Shown here in pieces: positions 51,534-60,229 of a DNA stretch of 64,000 nt. Both the position numbers and the translations under genes were made by a program. Location: positions 496,001 through 560,000 of the forward strand of contig NZ_JAXLPB010000001.1 of the NCBI RefSeq assembly GCF_034321785.1, read 5' to 3'. Numbering within the stretch: the first letter of the stretch is position 1; every line of letters begins with the position of its first letter. The notes under the pieces are model-generated. The model was not told the origin of the DNA and ran no database searches. It was given only the letters and a program-made list of their open reading frames with translations. The DNA is from Fulvimarina uroteuthidis (lineage in GTDB: Bacteria > Pseudomonadota > Alphaproteobacteria > Rhizobiales > Rhizobiaceae).

Positions 51534-52556
51534 ATGAGTTCCGAACGTTTCATCCCGTCCGTGCCGCTTGCCGAAGAACCCGATCTCCTGCGCGCCTTCG
51601 TCGATCTCGCCCATCCGCGCCTCGGCACCGAGGTGACGCATGCGAGCGACGATTTCTTTGCCGACAAGTCGCGCATGATCGCGCCGGAGCCTCCGGTCTT
51701 CTATCCCGACCGCTTCGACGATCATGGCAAGTGGATGGATGGCTGGGAATCGCGCCGCAAGCGGGAGCCCGGCCATGACTGGGCGATCGTGAAGCTCGGC
51801 CAGCGCGGGCGGATCGCGGCGATCGACATCGACACCTCCTTCTTCACCGGCAACTATCCGCCCGAAGCCATGATCGAGGCCGCCGATACCGTCGGGGAAC
51901 CGAAGGATGGCGACTGGTACCCGCTCGTCCCCAAGCGGGCGCTCGACGGCAATGGGCACAATCTCGTCAGGCTCCCCGAACCCGTGCCGGCGCGCTGGCT
52001 GAAGCTGCACATCTTTCCCGACGGGGGCGTTGCGCGCCTGCGCGTCTACGGCCGGATCGAGAAGGACTGGAGCGAGGTCGGCGCGGACGAGACCGTCGAT
52101 CTGGCGGCGCTCGTCAATGGCGGCGCGGCGATCGCCTGGAACGATGCCCATTACGGCTCGCCGGCCAACATGCTGGCCCCGGGGCGCGCACCGGTCATGG
52201 CCGATGGCTGGGAGACCGCGCGGCGGCGCCGGCCCGGCAACGACTGGTGCGTCCTGAAACTTGGAACGCCCGGCACGATCGAGCGCATCCTCGTCGACAC
52301 CCGCCACTTCAAGGGCAACTATCCCGATCGCTTGACCCTGCGCGGGGCCAAGCTCTCCGAACATCCGGTCGAAAGCGAGATCGAGGCCCTGTCGTCGCTC
52401 TGGCCTGAGATCGTGACATCGACCAAGCTCGAGGCCGATGCGGAACTCGAGATCGCCGATATCGTGCCTCACGGCGCGATCAGCCATGTGCGCCTCGACA
52501 TCTTCCCCGACGGCGGCATCTCCCGCCTGCGGCTTTACGGCAGGAAGGCGTCATGA
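51534..52556 (+). CDS. alc: Allantoicase
   Basis: This 340-residue enzyme hydrolyses allantoate to ureidoglycolate and urea. Two homologous beta-sandwich domains are visible, each with the same marks: DDHGKWMDGWESRRKREPGHD and VMADGWETARRRRPGNDWCV, then IDIDTSFFTGNYPPEA and ILVDTRHFKGNYPD, and the paired LKLHIFPDGGVARLRVYG and VRLDIFPDGGISRLRLYG. It starts 5 bases after puuE-uraD and overlaps allA by 4 bases (ATGA), so it is part of one operon. Confidence 0.96.
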   Translation: MSSERFIPSVPLAEEPDLLRAFVDLAHPRLGTEVTHASDDFFADKSRMIAPEPPVFYPDRFDDHGKWMDGWESRRKREPGHDWAIVKLGQRGRIAAIDIDTSFFTGNYPPEAMIEAADTVGEPKDGDWYPLVPKRALDGNGHNLVRLPEPVPARWLKLHIFPDGGVARLRVYGRIEKDWSEVGADETVDLAALVNGGAAIAWNDAHYGSPANMLAPGRAPVMADGWETARRRRPGNDWCVLKLGTPGTIERILVDTRHFKGNYPDRLTLRGAKLSEHPVESEIEALSSLWPEIVTSTKLEADAELEIADIVPHGAISHVRLDIFPDGGISRLRLYGRKAS

Positions 52557-53044
52557 ACACCCTCGACACCCGGCCCCTCACCGCCGATGCGTTTCGCCCG
52601 TTCGGCGAGGTCGTCGAAACCGACAATGCGTCCGAGATCCGGCTGATCAACAAGGGCACCACGACCCGCTATCACGACATCGCCCCGGTGGACGTGACGG
52701 CCGAGGGCGGCACGGCGCTGATCTCCATCTTCCGGGGCAAGCCGTTCGCGTTTCCGGTGACAATCACGATGATGGAGCGCCATCCGCTCGGCTCCCAGGC
52801 CTTCGTGCCCCTCTCCGGGCGGCCCTATCTGGTGGTGGTGGCGGCCGACGAGGGCGGCCGCCCGGGCGAGCCGGTCGCGTTTCTGGCAAGGCCCGACCAG
52901 GGCGTCTCCTACCATCGCAACGTCTGGCACCATCCGCTGATCTCGCTCGAGGACGTGTCGGATTTTCTCGTGGTCGACCGGGGTGGCGGGGGAGAAAACC
53001 TTCAGGAAGCGGACTTCGCCGCGCCGTTCGAGATCGGCCGATAG
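52553..53044 (+). CDS. allA: Ureidoglycolate lyase
   Basis: This 163-residue cupin-like enzyme splits ureidoglycolate into glyoxylate and urea, the last step of the pathway here. LTADAFRPFGEVVE, LISIFRGKPFAFPVTITMME (first metal-less AllA strand group), ERHPLGSQAFVPLSGRPYL and YHRNVWHHPLISL are typical. Its start overlaps the alc stop. No urease or glyoxylate gene follows; the next unit is an ABC transporter with its own promoter. Confidence 0.95.
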   Translation: MNTLDTRPLTADAFRPFGEVVETDNASEIRLINKGTTTRYHDIAPVDVTAEGGTALISIFRGKPFAFPVTITMMERHPLGSQAFVPLSGRPYLVVVAADEGGRPGEPVAFLARPDQGVSYHRNVWHHPLISLEDVSDFLVVDRGGGGENLQEADFAAPFEIGR

Positions 53045-53129
53045 GCGCAGGGCGGGCAGCGTCTCACCTGCGATAGAACAAGCCTTCCCCGCACCGTGCG
53101 CGCAGAGCGCGAAAGATCGATAAGTGCCT

Positions 53130-53158
53130 TTGACGTTCTCGTCAGCGTGCTGTTAGAT
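53130..53158 (+). promoter_or_regulatory. Strong sigma-70-type promoter of the livGFHM-like operon
   Basis: TTGACG (53130-53135), a 17-base spacer, then TTAGAT (53153-53158). Transcription from about 53165 would give a short leader of about 33 bases carrying GGGAGGAG and then the TTG start at 53198. Confidence 0.7.
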
Positions 53159-53197
53159 CGCCCCGACACGACGATTCGACTTTGGGAGGAGTTTGAT

Positions 53198-53948
53198 TTG
53201 CCGAGCGCCGATTACGCCATCGAGACGCGTAATTTAACCAAGACGTTCAAAGGTTTCACGGCGGTCGACGACGTTTCCCTGAAGGTCGAACGCGGAACCA
53301 TTCACGCCCTGATCGGCCCGAACGGGGCCGGCAAGTCGACGATGTTCAACCTGATCACGAAGTTTCTCGAGCCGACGAGCGGCGCGATCCTCCTGAACGG
53401 CAAGGACATCACCCGGGAGAAACCGGCACAGATCGCACGCCGCGGCGCGGTGCGCTCGTTCCAGATCTCCTCGGTGTTCCCGCATCTCACGCTTCTGGAG
53501 AACATTCGCGTCGCCCTGCAGCGCCGGATGCACAATTCCTACCATTTCTGGAAGCCGGAATCGCGGCTCGACGTCCTCAACGAGGACGCCCGCAAGATCC
53601 TGCGGCAGGTCGATCTGGAGGATTCCGAACATGTCCTCGCGACAGAGCTTCCCTATGGCCGCAAGCGGCTTCTGGAGCTTGCGACGACGCTGGCGCTGGA
53701 GCCCCAGGTGATGCTCCTCGACGAGCCGATGGCGGGCATGGGCACGGGCGACGTCTCGCGCGTCGCCGACATCATCCGGCGCGTGGCCGAGGGGCGGACC
53801 GTGCTGATGGTCGAGCACAATCTGAACGTCGTCGCCGACCTTTCCCACAGGATCACGGTGCTGCAGCTCGGCGCGGTGCTGGCCGAAGGGACCTACGACG
53901 AAGTCAGCCGGAACAAGCAGGTCCGATCGGCCTATATGGGCGAGACCG

Positions 53949-53956
<8 letters not shown>
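53198..53956 (+). CDS. ABC transporter ATPase, LivG-like
   Basis: This 252-residue ATPase is of the branched-chain amino acid/urea (HAAT) transporter type. Walker A is GPNGAGKST, the signature region ELPYGRKRLLELATTLA is LivG-like, Walker B is VMLLDEPMAGMG and the H-loop is MVEHNLNVV. The start is a TTG at 53198 with GGGAGGAG about 6-7 bases upstream; the frame stays open to 53096 but that region contains the promoter. It overlaps the next ATPase gene by 8 bases. Being next to purine catabolism genes, the system may import a purine or ureide (inference). Confidence 0.92.
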
Positions 53957-54653
<697 letters not shown>

Positions 54654-54771
54654 CGCGATGACGGCGTTCGGGGCGCAGCCCTTTCGCAAGGGCGGCGTGA
54701 CCCGCCGCCGATCCCTGCCCCATCCGGCGCGGCGAACCGGTTTGCCGCGTTGCCTTTCAACCTGACACGCA

Positions 54772-54842
54772 TCGCCCGCGACGAACGAAGAAGCACGAAG
54801 AACACGAACCCGCGGCGCGGCATTAGAGGGAACACGAAGCGA
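54772..54842 (+). repeat. Short direct-repeat-like segment upstream of livH
   Basis: Within the 189-base gap between the LivF- and LivH-like genes, GAAGAACACGAA and variants (GAAGAAGCACGAA, GGAACACGAAGCGAA) recur three to four times between about 54780 and 54842. It resembles short extragenic 'CACGAAG' repeats seen in many genomes. The last copy touches the livH start. No function is evident. Confidence 0.35.
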
Positions 54843-55727
54843 ATGGACTTTCTCGGGGTCCCCTTTCCCGTCTTTGCGGGACAATTGCTGATCGGGCTGA
54901 TCAACGGCGCCTTCTACGCGGTTCTCAGCCTCGGGCTGGCGCTGATCTTCGGCCTTCTCAACATCGTCAACTTCGCCCATGGCGCCCTCTACATGGTGGG
55001 CGCCTTCGTCGCTTTCCTGCTGCTCGACATTCTCGGCATCGGCTACTGGCCGGCGCTGATCATCTCGCCGATCATCGTCGGCTGCTTCGGGATGCTGATC
55101 GAGCGCTTTCTCCTGCGGCCCATCGCCGATCTCGACCATCTCTACGGCCTTTTGCTGACGTTCGGCCTTGCGCTCCTTCTCGAAGGCGCGTTCCGTCAGG
55201 TCTACGGCGCATCGGGCGAGACCTACGCCATTCCGGCCGCGCTGCAGGGCGGCTTCAATCTCGGCTTCATGTTCCTTCCCACCTACCGGGCCTGGGTCAT
55301 CGTCGCCGCCGCCGTCGTGTGTGGCGCGACCTGGTTCCTGATCGAGCGCACACGGCTCGGGGCGACCATGCGCGCGGCGGTCGAGAACGCCGATCTCGTC
55401 CGGGCCTTCGGGGTCAACGTGCCGTTGCTCGTCACACTCACCTACGGGCTCGGCGTGGCGCTCGCGGCGTTCGCAGGCGTCCTGGCGGCCCCGATCTATT
55501 CGGTGAACCCGCTGATGGGCTCGAACATCATCATCGTCGTGTTCGCGATCGTCGTCATCGGCGGCCTCGGCTCGATCAAGGGCGCGATCCTGTCCGGCTT
55601 CATGCTGGGCGTCTTCGAGGGGCTGACGCGGGTCTATTATCCCGAAGCCTCGAACATCGTCATCTTCGTCGTCATGGCGATCGTCCTCGTCGTGCGCCCG
55701 GCGGGACTGTTTGGAAAGACGGCATGA
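54843..55727 (+). CDS. Branched-chain amino acid-type ABC permease, LivH-like
   Basis: This 294-residue inner-membrane permease has eight or so hydrophobic segments. The LivH signature FGLLNIVNFAHGALYMVGAF is near the N-terminus, RTRLGATMRAAVENADLVRAFG is the ATPase-contact loop, and VFAIVVIGGLGSIKGAILSG follows. The ATG at 54843 begins the first hydrophobic segment. Its stop overlaps the LivM-like start by 4 bases (ATGA). No substrate-binding protein gene is found in or beside the operon. Confidence 0.92.
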   Translation: MDFLGVPFPVFAGQLLIGLINGAFYAVLSLGLALIFGLLNIVNFAHGALYMVGAFVAFLLLDILGIGYWPALIISPIIVGCFGMLIERFLLRPIADLDHLYGLLLTFGLALLLEGAFRQVYGASGETYAIPAALQGGFNLGFMFLPTYRAWVIVAAAVVCGATWFLIERTRLGATMRAAVENADLVRAFGVNVPLLVTLTYGLGVALAAFAGVLAAPIYSVNPLMGSNIIIVVFAIVVIGGLGSIKGAILSGFMLGVFEGLTRVYYPEASNIVIFVVMAIVLVVRPAGLFGKTA

Positions 55728-56734
55728 GCGATATGAGCAAGACCGACAGCATGGCAAAACCCGCGAGCGCTGCCGGCACGGCTCCGCCGCCCAAGGCCGG
55801 CATTCTGGGCGATGTGCGCCTGTGGGCCGCCATCGGCCTCGTCGCCCTCCTGATCATGCCGCATTACGTCTATCCCGTCATGATCGCGAAGGTCCTGTGC
55901 TTCGCGCTGTTCGCGGCGGCCTTCAACCTCCTGCTCGGCTTTGCCGGGCTCCTGTCCTTCGGGCACGCCGCCTTCTTCGGCATGTCGGCCTACGTCACCG
56001 GCTACTGCCTGCAATCGCTCGGGCTGACGGCCGAGCTCGGCATCCTGGCCGGCACGGCGACCGGCGCGCTGCTCGGCCTCCTGATGGGTCTCCTCGCGAT
56101 CCGCCGGCAGGGCATCTATTTCGCGATGATCACGCTCGCCCTGTCCCAGATGGTCTATTTCGTCGCGCTGCAGGCGCCCTTCACCGGCGGCGAGGACGGG
56201 CTGCAGGGCGTTCCCCGCCGTCCGCTGTTCGGCGTCGTCGACATGACGAGCAACATGAACGTCTACTATCTGACCCTCGCCATCTTCTGCCTCGGCCTCT
56301 TCATCGTCTACCGGACCGTGCATTCCCCGTTCGGCCAAGTGCTGAAATCGATCCGCGAGAACGAGCCGCGCGCGATTTCCCTCGGCTACGATGCGGACCG
56401 CTACAAGCTGATGGCCTTCGTCATCTCGGCCGCGCTCGCGGGCCTTGCCGGCTCCACCAAGGTGATGATCTTCCAGCTCGCCTCGCTCACCGACATCCAG
56501 TGGCAGATGAGCGGCGAGGTCGTTCTCATGGCGGTTCTGGGCGGCATCGGCACGATGCTGGGACCGATCGTCGGGGCGACGATCATCATCACGCTTCAGA
56601 ACGAGCTCGCCCAGGTCGGCTCGGTGTCGACCATCGTCCAGGGCGCCGTCTTCGTCTTCTGCGTGCTCGCCTTCCGGCGCGGCATCGTCGGCGAGATCTC
56701 CCACTGGATTGCCCGCTGGCGCGGCAGGTCCTGA
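55724..56734 (+). CDS. Branched-chain amino acid-type ABC permease, LivM-like
   Basis: This 336-residue permease is the partner of the LivH-like protein. The N-terminal 25 residues are Ala/Pro/Lys-rich, then about ten hydrophobic segments follow. Family motifs are FNLLLGFAGLLSFGHAAFFG, IRRQGIYFAMITLALSQM, FGQVLKSIRENEPRAISLGY (ATPase-contact loop) and MAVLGGIGTMLGPIVGA. It follows the LivH-like gene with a 4-base overlap. Confidence 0.93.
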   Translation: MSDMSKTDSMAKPASAAGTAPPPKAGILGDVRLWAAIGLVALLIMPHYVYPVMIAKVLCFALFAAAFNLLLGFAGLLSFGHAAFFGMSAYVTGYCLQSLGLTAELGILAGTATGALLGLLMGLLAIRRQGIYFAMITLALSQMVYFVALQAPFTGGEDGLQGVPRRPLFGVVDMTSNMNVYYLTLAIFCLGLFIVYRTVHSPFGQVLKSIRENEPRAISLGYDADRYKLMAFVISAALAGLAGSTKVMIFQLASLTDIQWQMSGEVVLMAVLGGIGTMLGPIVGATIIITLQNELAQVGSVSTIVQGAVFVFCVLAFRRGIVGEISHWIARWRGRS

Positions 56735-56772
56735 ATGCGCATCATTCCTTCTTACGGCAGGGGCCCCGCACG

Positions 56773-57930
56773 ATGACCCCGTTCGCATTCCATACGCCCC
56801 CTTCGATCGTCTTTCGCGACGGCGCGGCGCGCACTCTGGCGGAGATTGTCGGCGCGCGTCTGGGGCCCCGCATCCTCCTCGTCACCGATCCCGGTCTGCG
56901 CCGGCTCGGGCTCTGCGATCCGGCGATCGCGTCGATCAAGACCTGCGGGATCGCGGTCACGATCTTCGCCGAGGTCGAGGCCGACCCGTCCGAAGCGACC
57001 CTCGAACGGGCGGTCGCGGCAGGCCAGGAGGCGGGCGTCACCGGCGTCATCGGCATGGGCGGCGGATCGTCGCTCGACATCGCCAAGCTCGCCGCGCTGC
57101 TGCTGGGCTCCAACGAGGCGCTCGAAGAGGCCTGGGGCGTTGCCAACGCCAAAGGTCCGCGCCTGCCGCTGGTGCTCGTTCCCACCACCGCCGGCACCGG
57201 ATCGGAGGTCACGCCGATCTCGATCATCACCGTCGGCGAAAACGAGAAGCGCGGCGTGTCGAGCCCTCTGATCATCCCGGACATCGCGGTTCTCGATCCC
57301 GACCTCACCCTCGGACTGCCACCGCAGATCACCGCGGCGACCGGCATCGACGCCATGGTTCACGCGATCGAGGCCTATGCCTCGGCAAGCCCGAACAACA
57401 ATCCGCTCTCCCGCAATCTGGCGCGCGAGGCCCTTCGGCTGCTTGGGGCCCATATCGAGACGGCGGTGAAGGAGGGCGGCGACCGGACGGCGCGCGGCGC
57501 GATGCTTCTGGGCTCGATGCTGGCGGGACAGGCCTTCGCCAATTCTCCCGTCGCCGCGGTGCATGCCCTCGCCTATCCGATCGGCGGCATCTTCCACGTC
57601 CCGCACGGCCTGTCGAACGCCCTGGTTCTGCCGGCGGTGCTGCGCTTCAACATGCGCGAGGCCGCCGCGAGCTATGGCGAGATCGCCGCCGATGCGTTCC
57701 CGCATCTGGACGAGATCGGCACGCAGGCGCGCGGCGAGGCTTTCGCCGAAGCGTTGGAGGCCCTGCGCGAGCGGCTCGGCATGCCGACACGCCTCAGGGA
57801 CGTCGACATTCCGCGCGACGCGCTCCCCCGCATGGCGTCGGAGGCGATGAAGCAGACCCGGCTTCTCGTCAACAATCCGCGCGCGGTGACGCAGTCGGAC
57901 GCGCTCGCCATCTACGAGGAAGCCTGGTGA
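56773..57930 (+). CDS. Iron-containing alcohol dehydrogenase
   Basis: This 385-residue NAD(P)-dependent dehydrogenase is of the Fe-ADH (maleylacetate reductase/lactaldehyde reductase) superfamily. The nucleotide-binding GMGGGSSLDIAKLAALL is present, as is LVPTTAGTGSEVTPISIIT. The metal ligands lie in GIDAMVHAIEAY (Asp and His) and HALAYPIGGIFHVPHGLSNA (two His). It begins 38 bases after the transporter genes and is probably part of that operon, so its substrate may be related to what the transporter imports (inference). It is convergent with galU. Confidence 0.92.
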   Translation: MTPFAFHTPPSIVFRDGAARTLAEIVGARLGPRILLVTDPGLRRLGLCDPAIASIKTCGIAVTIFAEVEADPSEATLERAVAAGQEAGVTGVIGMGGGSSLDIAKLAALLLGSNEALEEAWGVANAKGPRLPLVLVPTTAGTGSEVTPISIITVGENEKRGVSSPLIIPDIAVLDPDLTLGLPPQITAATGIDAMVHAIEAYASASPNNNPLSRNLAREALRLLGAHIETAVKEGGDRTARGAMLLGSMLAGQAFANSPVAAVHALAYPIGGIFHVPHGLSNALVLPAVLRFNMREAAASYGEIAADAFPHLDEIGTQARGEAFAEALEALRERLGMPTRLRDVDIPRDALPRMASEAMKQTRLLVNNPRAVTQSDALAIYEEAW

Positions 57931-57987
57931 CGAAGACGCCTGGCGACGAAGCCAAGAAGTGACGGGGCGCCGCCCCCGCCGCCTCGA

Positions 57988-58899
57988 TCAGGCGGCGCGG
58001 GCCTTCCGGCTCGTCTCGGCCAGCTTCACCGTGTCCATCAGCTCGGCGATATTGTCCATCACGTGATCGCGCAGGTCCGCGCGCGCCAGCGCGAAGGCGA
58101 CGTTCGCCTCGATGAAGCCCTCCTTCGAACCGCAGTCGAAGGTGCGGCCGGCGAACGGAAACGCCGAGAAGGTCTGCGTTTCCATGAGCTTCGCCATGGC
58201 GTCGGTCAGTTGGATCTCACCGCCGGCACCTGCTTCCTGGGTCTTCAGAATATCGAAGATCTCGGGCTGCAGAATGTACCGGCCCGAGATATAGGCGTTC
58301 GAGGGGGCGTCCTGCGGCGCCGGCTTCTCGACCATCGCATTGATCTCGAACCCGTCGCCGACGGCCCGCCCCTTGCCGACAATGCCGTATTTGTGGGTCT
58401 GCGACGGATCGCAGGTCTCGACGGCCACGACATTTCCGCCGCTCTTCCCGTAGAGCGACATCATCGAGGCGAGACATCCCGTCTCCGCCTGCATGATCAT
58501 GTCGGGAAGGAGAAGCGCGAAGGGCTCGTCGCCCACCAGTTCGCGCGCGCACCACACCGCATGACCAAGGCCGAGGGGTGCCTGCTGCCGCGTGAAGCTC
58601 GTCGTTCCGGGGGCAGGCTGCAGTTCGTTGAGCAGCGCCAGCTGGTCCAGCTTGCGCCGCATGGCAAGCGTGTTGGACAGTTCGAGCTGGATATCGAAAT
58701 AGTCCTCGATGACACCCTTGTTGCGTCCCGTGACGAAGATCAGGTGCTCGATGCCCGCCTCGCGCGCCTCGTCGACCACGTACTGGATCACCGGGCGATC
58801 GACGACCGTCAGCATCTCCTTGGGAACCGACTTCGTGGCGGGGAGAAAGCGGGTCCCGAGACCTGCGACGGGAAAGACGGCTTTGCGGACGCGACGCAT
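57988..58899 (-). CDS. galU: UTP-glucose-1-phosphate uridylyltransferase
   Basis: This 303-residue enzyme makes UDP-glucose from UTP and glucose-1-phosphate, feeding polysaccharide synthesis and possibly the CrtX sugar donor. The N-terminal nucleotide-binding signature AVFPVAGLGTRFLPATKSVP with KEML is clear, as are FVTGRNKGVIEDYF and GTFDCGSK-like RTFDCGSKEGF. ATG 58899 is used because the family starts just before KAVFPVAG, with GGAG upstream; the frame extends to GTG or ATG 58932. Confidence 0.95.
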   Translation of the reverse strand: MRRVRKAVFPVAGLGTRFLPATKSVPKEMLTVVDRPVIQYVVDEAREAGIEHLIFVTGRNKGVIEDYFDIQLELSNTLAMRRKLDQLALLNELQPAPGTTSFTRQQAPLGLGHAVWCARELVGDEPFALLLPDMIMQAETGCLASMMSLYGKSGGNVVAVETCDPSQTHKYGIVGKGRAVGDGFEINAMVEKPAPQDAPSNAYISGRYILQPEIFDILKTQEAGAGGEIQLTDAMAKLMETQTFSAFPFAGRTFDCGSKEGFIEANVAFALARADLRDHVMDNIAELMDTVKLAETSRKARAA

Positions 58900-59257
58900 G
58901 ACGGTGACTCCAGAACTTCGAAAAACGGCCAAGCTCTCAATGCGGAACCCTCTGCGAAGTTCCGATCGATGGACGTGGGCCGCTTATAGAAGCAAACGGA
59001 CCGATTTTGCATGACGCTGCCGGACTATCCGCAAAGACGATTAATTCTCCAGGAACAAGATTTTCCGGATTTGGACCATTCGAACGTGGCGTGAACCATC
59101 ACGGACAGGTGAACGACGAATTTTCCGCTGCGGCATGCGCAGGATCCCGCCGCGCTCGACCAGCCCGACCGGACGCCTCGTTGCCCATCGAAATCGCGCC
59201 GGACGGCCCGCGATACGGGATATCGCTGGCTCCCGACGTCGACGCCGCGAACGAGAG
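58900..59257. other. Gap between galU and the terminator of the tiny gene
   Basis: About 358 bases upstream of galU hold no supported gene. The part next to galU (58960-59060) is AT-richer and likely carries its promoter. I see no clear promoter boxes or repeats elsewhere in it. Confidence 0.4.
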
Positions 59258-59294
59258 CACAAACGCAAAAGGCCGCCTCCTTGCGGAAGCGGCC
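59258..59294 (-). terminator. Rho-independent terminator of the tiny-gene transcript
   Basis: On the minus strand GGCCGCTTCC-GCAA-GGAGGCGGCC (59294-59271) makes a ten-pair stem with a GCAA tetraloop and one U-G pair, followed by TTTTGCGTTT. It lies about 57 bases after the stop of the 25-codon gene, giving a transcript of about 200 nucleotides. Confidence 0.85.
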
Positions 59295-59351
59295 CCGTGA
59301 TTTTCGAGCCGGCAGAGCCATCGACGCGCGATGAAACCCGGTCGTAAATCC

Positions 59352-59429
59352 TCAGACGAAACGAAGAGGCTGCTCTCCGCGCACTGTAAGATTCAAAGAC
59401 CCAACCAGCTGCTGATAACCACTCGACAT
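59352..59429 (-). CDS. 25-residue small protein of unknown function with exceptional translation signals
   Basis: The peptide begins MSSGYQQLVGSLNLTVRGEQ and ends PLRFV. I do not recognise it. Support comes from its signals: a consensus-like promoter (59495-59467), a Shine-Dalgarno complementary to 17 bases of the 16S rRNA 3' end immediately before the ATG, and a strong terminator downstream. Its codons (GGT, TAT, GTT, TCT, TTG, AAT, CTT, ACA) are much AT-richer at position three than those of neighbouring genes. It is an independent unit between coaE and galU on the same strand. It could be a small protein, a leader peptide or a dual-function RNA. Confidence 0.6.
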   Translation of the reverse strand: MSSGYQQLVGSLNLTVRGEQPLRFV

Positions 59430-59445
59430 TGGATCACCTCCTTTC
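59429..59445 (-). promoter_or_regulatory. Extended Shine-Dalgarno complementary to the 16S rRNA tail
   Basis: The minus strand reads GAAAGGAGGTGATCCAA and runs into the ATG at 59429. It is the exact complement of TTGGATCACCTCCTTTC, the conserved 3' end of bacterial 16S rRNA. The AGGAGG core is 7 bases from the start codon, the best spacing. Confidence 0.85.
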
Positions 59446-59466
59446 GTTTCGTTAAACACAAGGCGG

Positions 59467-59495
59467 AATATGCGGGCTATCCAATTGGCATGCAA
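59467..59495 (-). promoter_or_regulatory. Sigma-70-type promoter of the tiny gene
   Basis: TTGCAT (59495-59490), a 17-base spacer containing the palindrome CCAATTGG, then CATATT (59472-59467) on the minus strand. The expected transcription start near 59460 leaves a leader of about 30 bases. Confidence 0.65.
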
Positions 59496-59598
59496 GGGTA
59501 AATTTTCGGCACCAACTGGTCGTTTTCGCCGCAGGCCGGCTATGCGCCCGGGCCCGGGTCGCATGATGCCGCGTCCCGCCCGAGCCGGCGGACCTGCC

Positions 59599-60210
59599 TC
59601 ACCTGTCCTGCGCGGACGACGCGACCGGCATCGCCCGCAAGGCGGACAGGATCTCGCGAACCCTCCTGCGTGCGGGCTCGAGGCCCTGCGCGGTGTCGAT
59701 GACGAAATCGGCCCGCGCGCGCTTTTGCGCGTCCGGAAGCTGTGAGGCGAGAATGGCGTCGAATGCCGCCTCGCTCATGCCGGGCCGGGCAAGGACACGG
59801 GCACGCTGCACGGCTGGCGGCGCCGAGACGACGAGCACCTTGTCGCAGCGCGTCTCCGCGCCGGTCTCGAAAAGCAGGGGAATGTCGAGAACGACCATGT
59901 CGGCGCCCGACCTGCGGGCCGCGTCGATGAACGTTTCCTCTTCCTCGCGCACCAGCGGATGGACGATCGCCTCGAGCCGCCGCATCGCCTCGCGATTTCC
60001 CACGACGGCCGCCCCGAGGCGGCGGCGGTCGACGACGCCTGCGGTCACCGTGCCGGGAAACGCAGCTTCGATCAGTGGCGCGGCAAGCCCCGCATAGAGC
60101 CGGTGCACCGCCGCGTCCGCCGAATGGACCGGCACGCCTTCGTCCGCGAACATCTCAGCCGTGGTGGACTTGCCCATGCCGATGGAGCCGGTGAGCCCGA
60201 GAACGATCAT
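59599..60210 (-). CDS. coaE: Dephospho-CoA kinase
   Basis: This 203-residue enzyme phosphorylates dephospho-CoA in the last step of coenzyme A synthesis. The P-loop GLTGSIGMGKSTTAEMF is at the N-terminus, with ADAAVHRLY and VVLDIPLLFETGAE typical, and RARVLARPGMSEAAFDAI as the lid. It follows aroE by 19 bases in the conserved Rhizobiales order maf-aroE-coaE. The usual next gene in that order, dnaQ, is absent; instead the tiny gene and galU follow. Confidence 0.96.
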   Translation of the reverse strand: MIVLGLTGSIGMGKSTTAEMFADEGVPVHSADAAVHRLYAGLAAPLIEAAFPGTVTAGVVDRRRLGAAVVGNREAMRRLEAIVHPLVREEEETFIDAARRSGADMVVLDIPLLFETGAETRCDKVLVVSAPPAVQRARVLARPGMSEAAFDAILASQLPDAQKRARADFVIDTAQGLEPARRRVREILSALRAMPVASSAQDR

Positions 60211-60229
60211 CGCGCCGGCATCCGGGCCG

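Noticed and set aside
59429..59447. The end of a 16S rRNA gene (TTGGATCACCTCCTTTC on the plus strand)
   Set aside because: Only 17 bases match, the sequence before it is not 16S, and no ITS or tRNA follows. It is explained as an extended Shine-Dalgarno on the minus strand.
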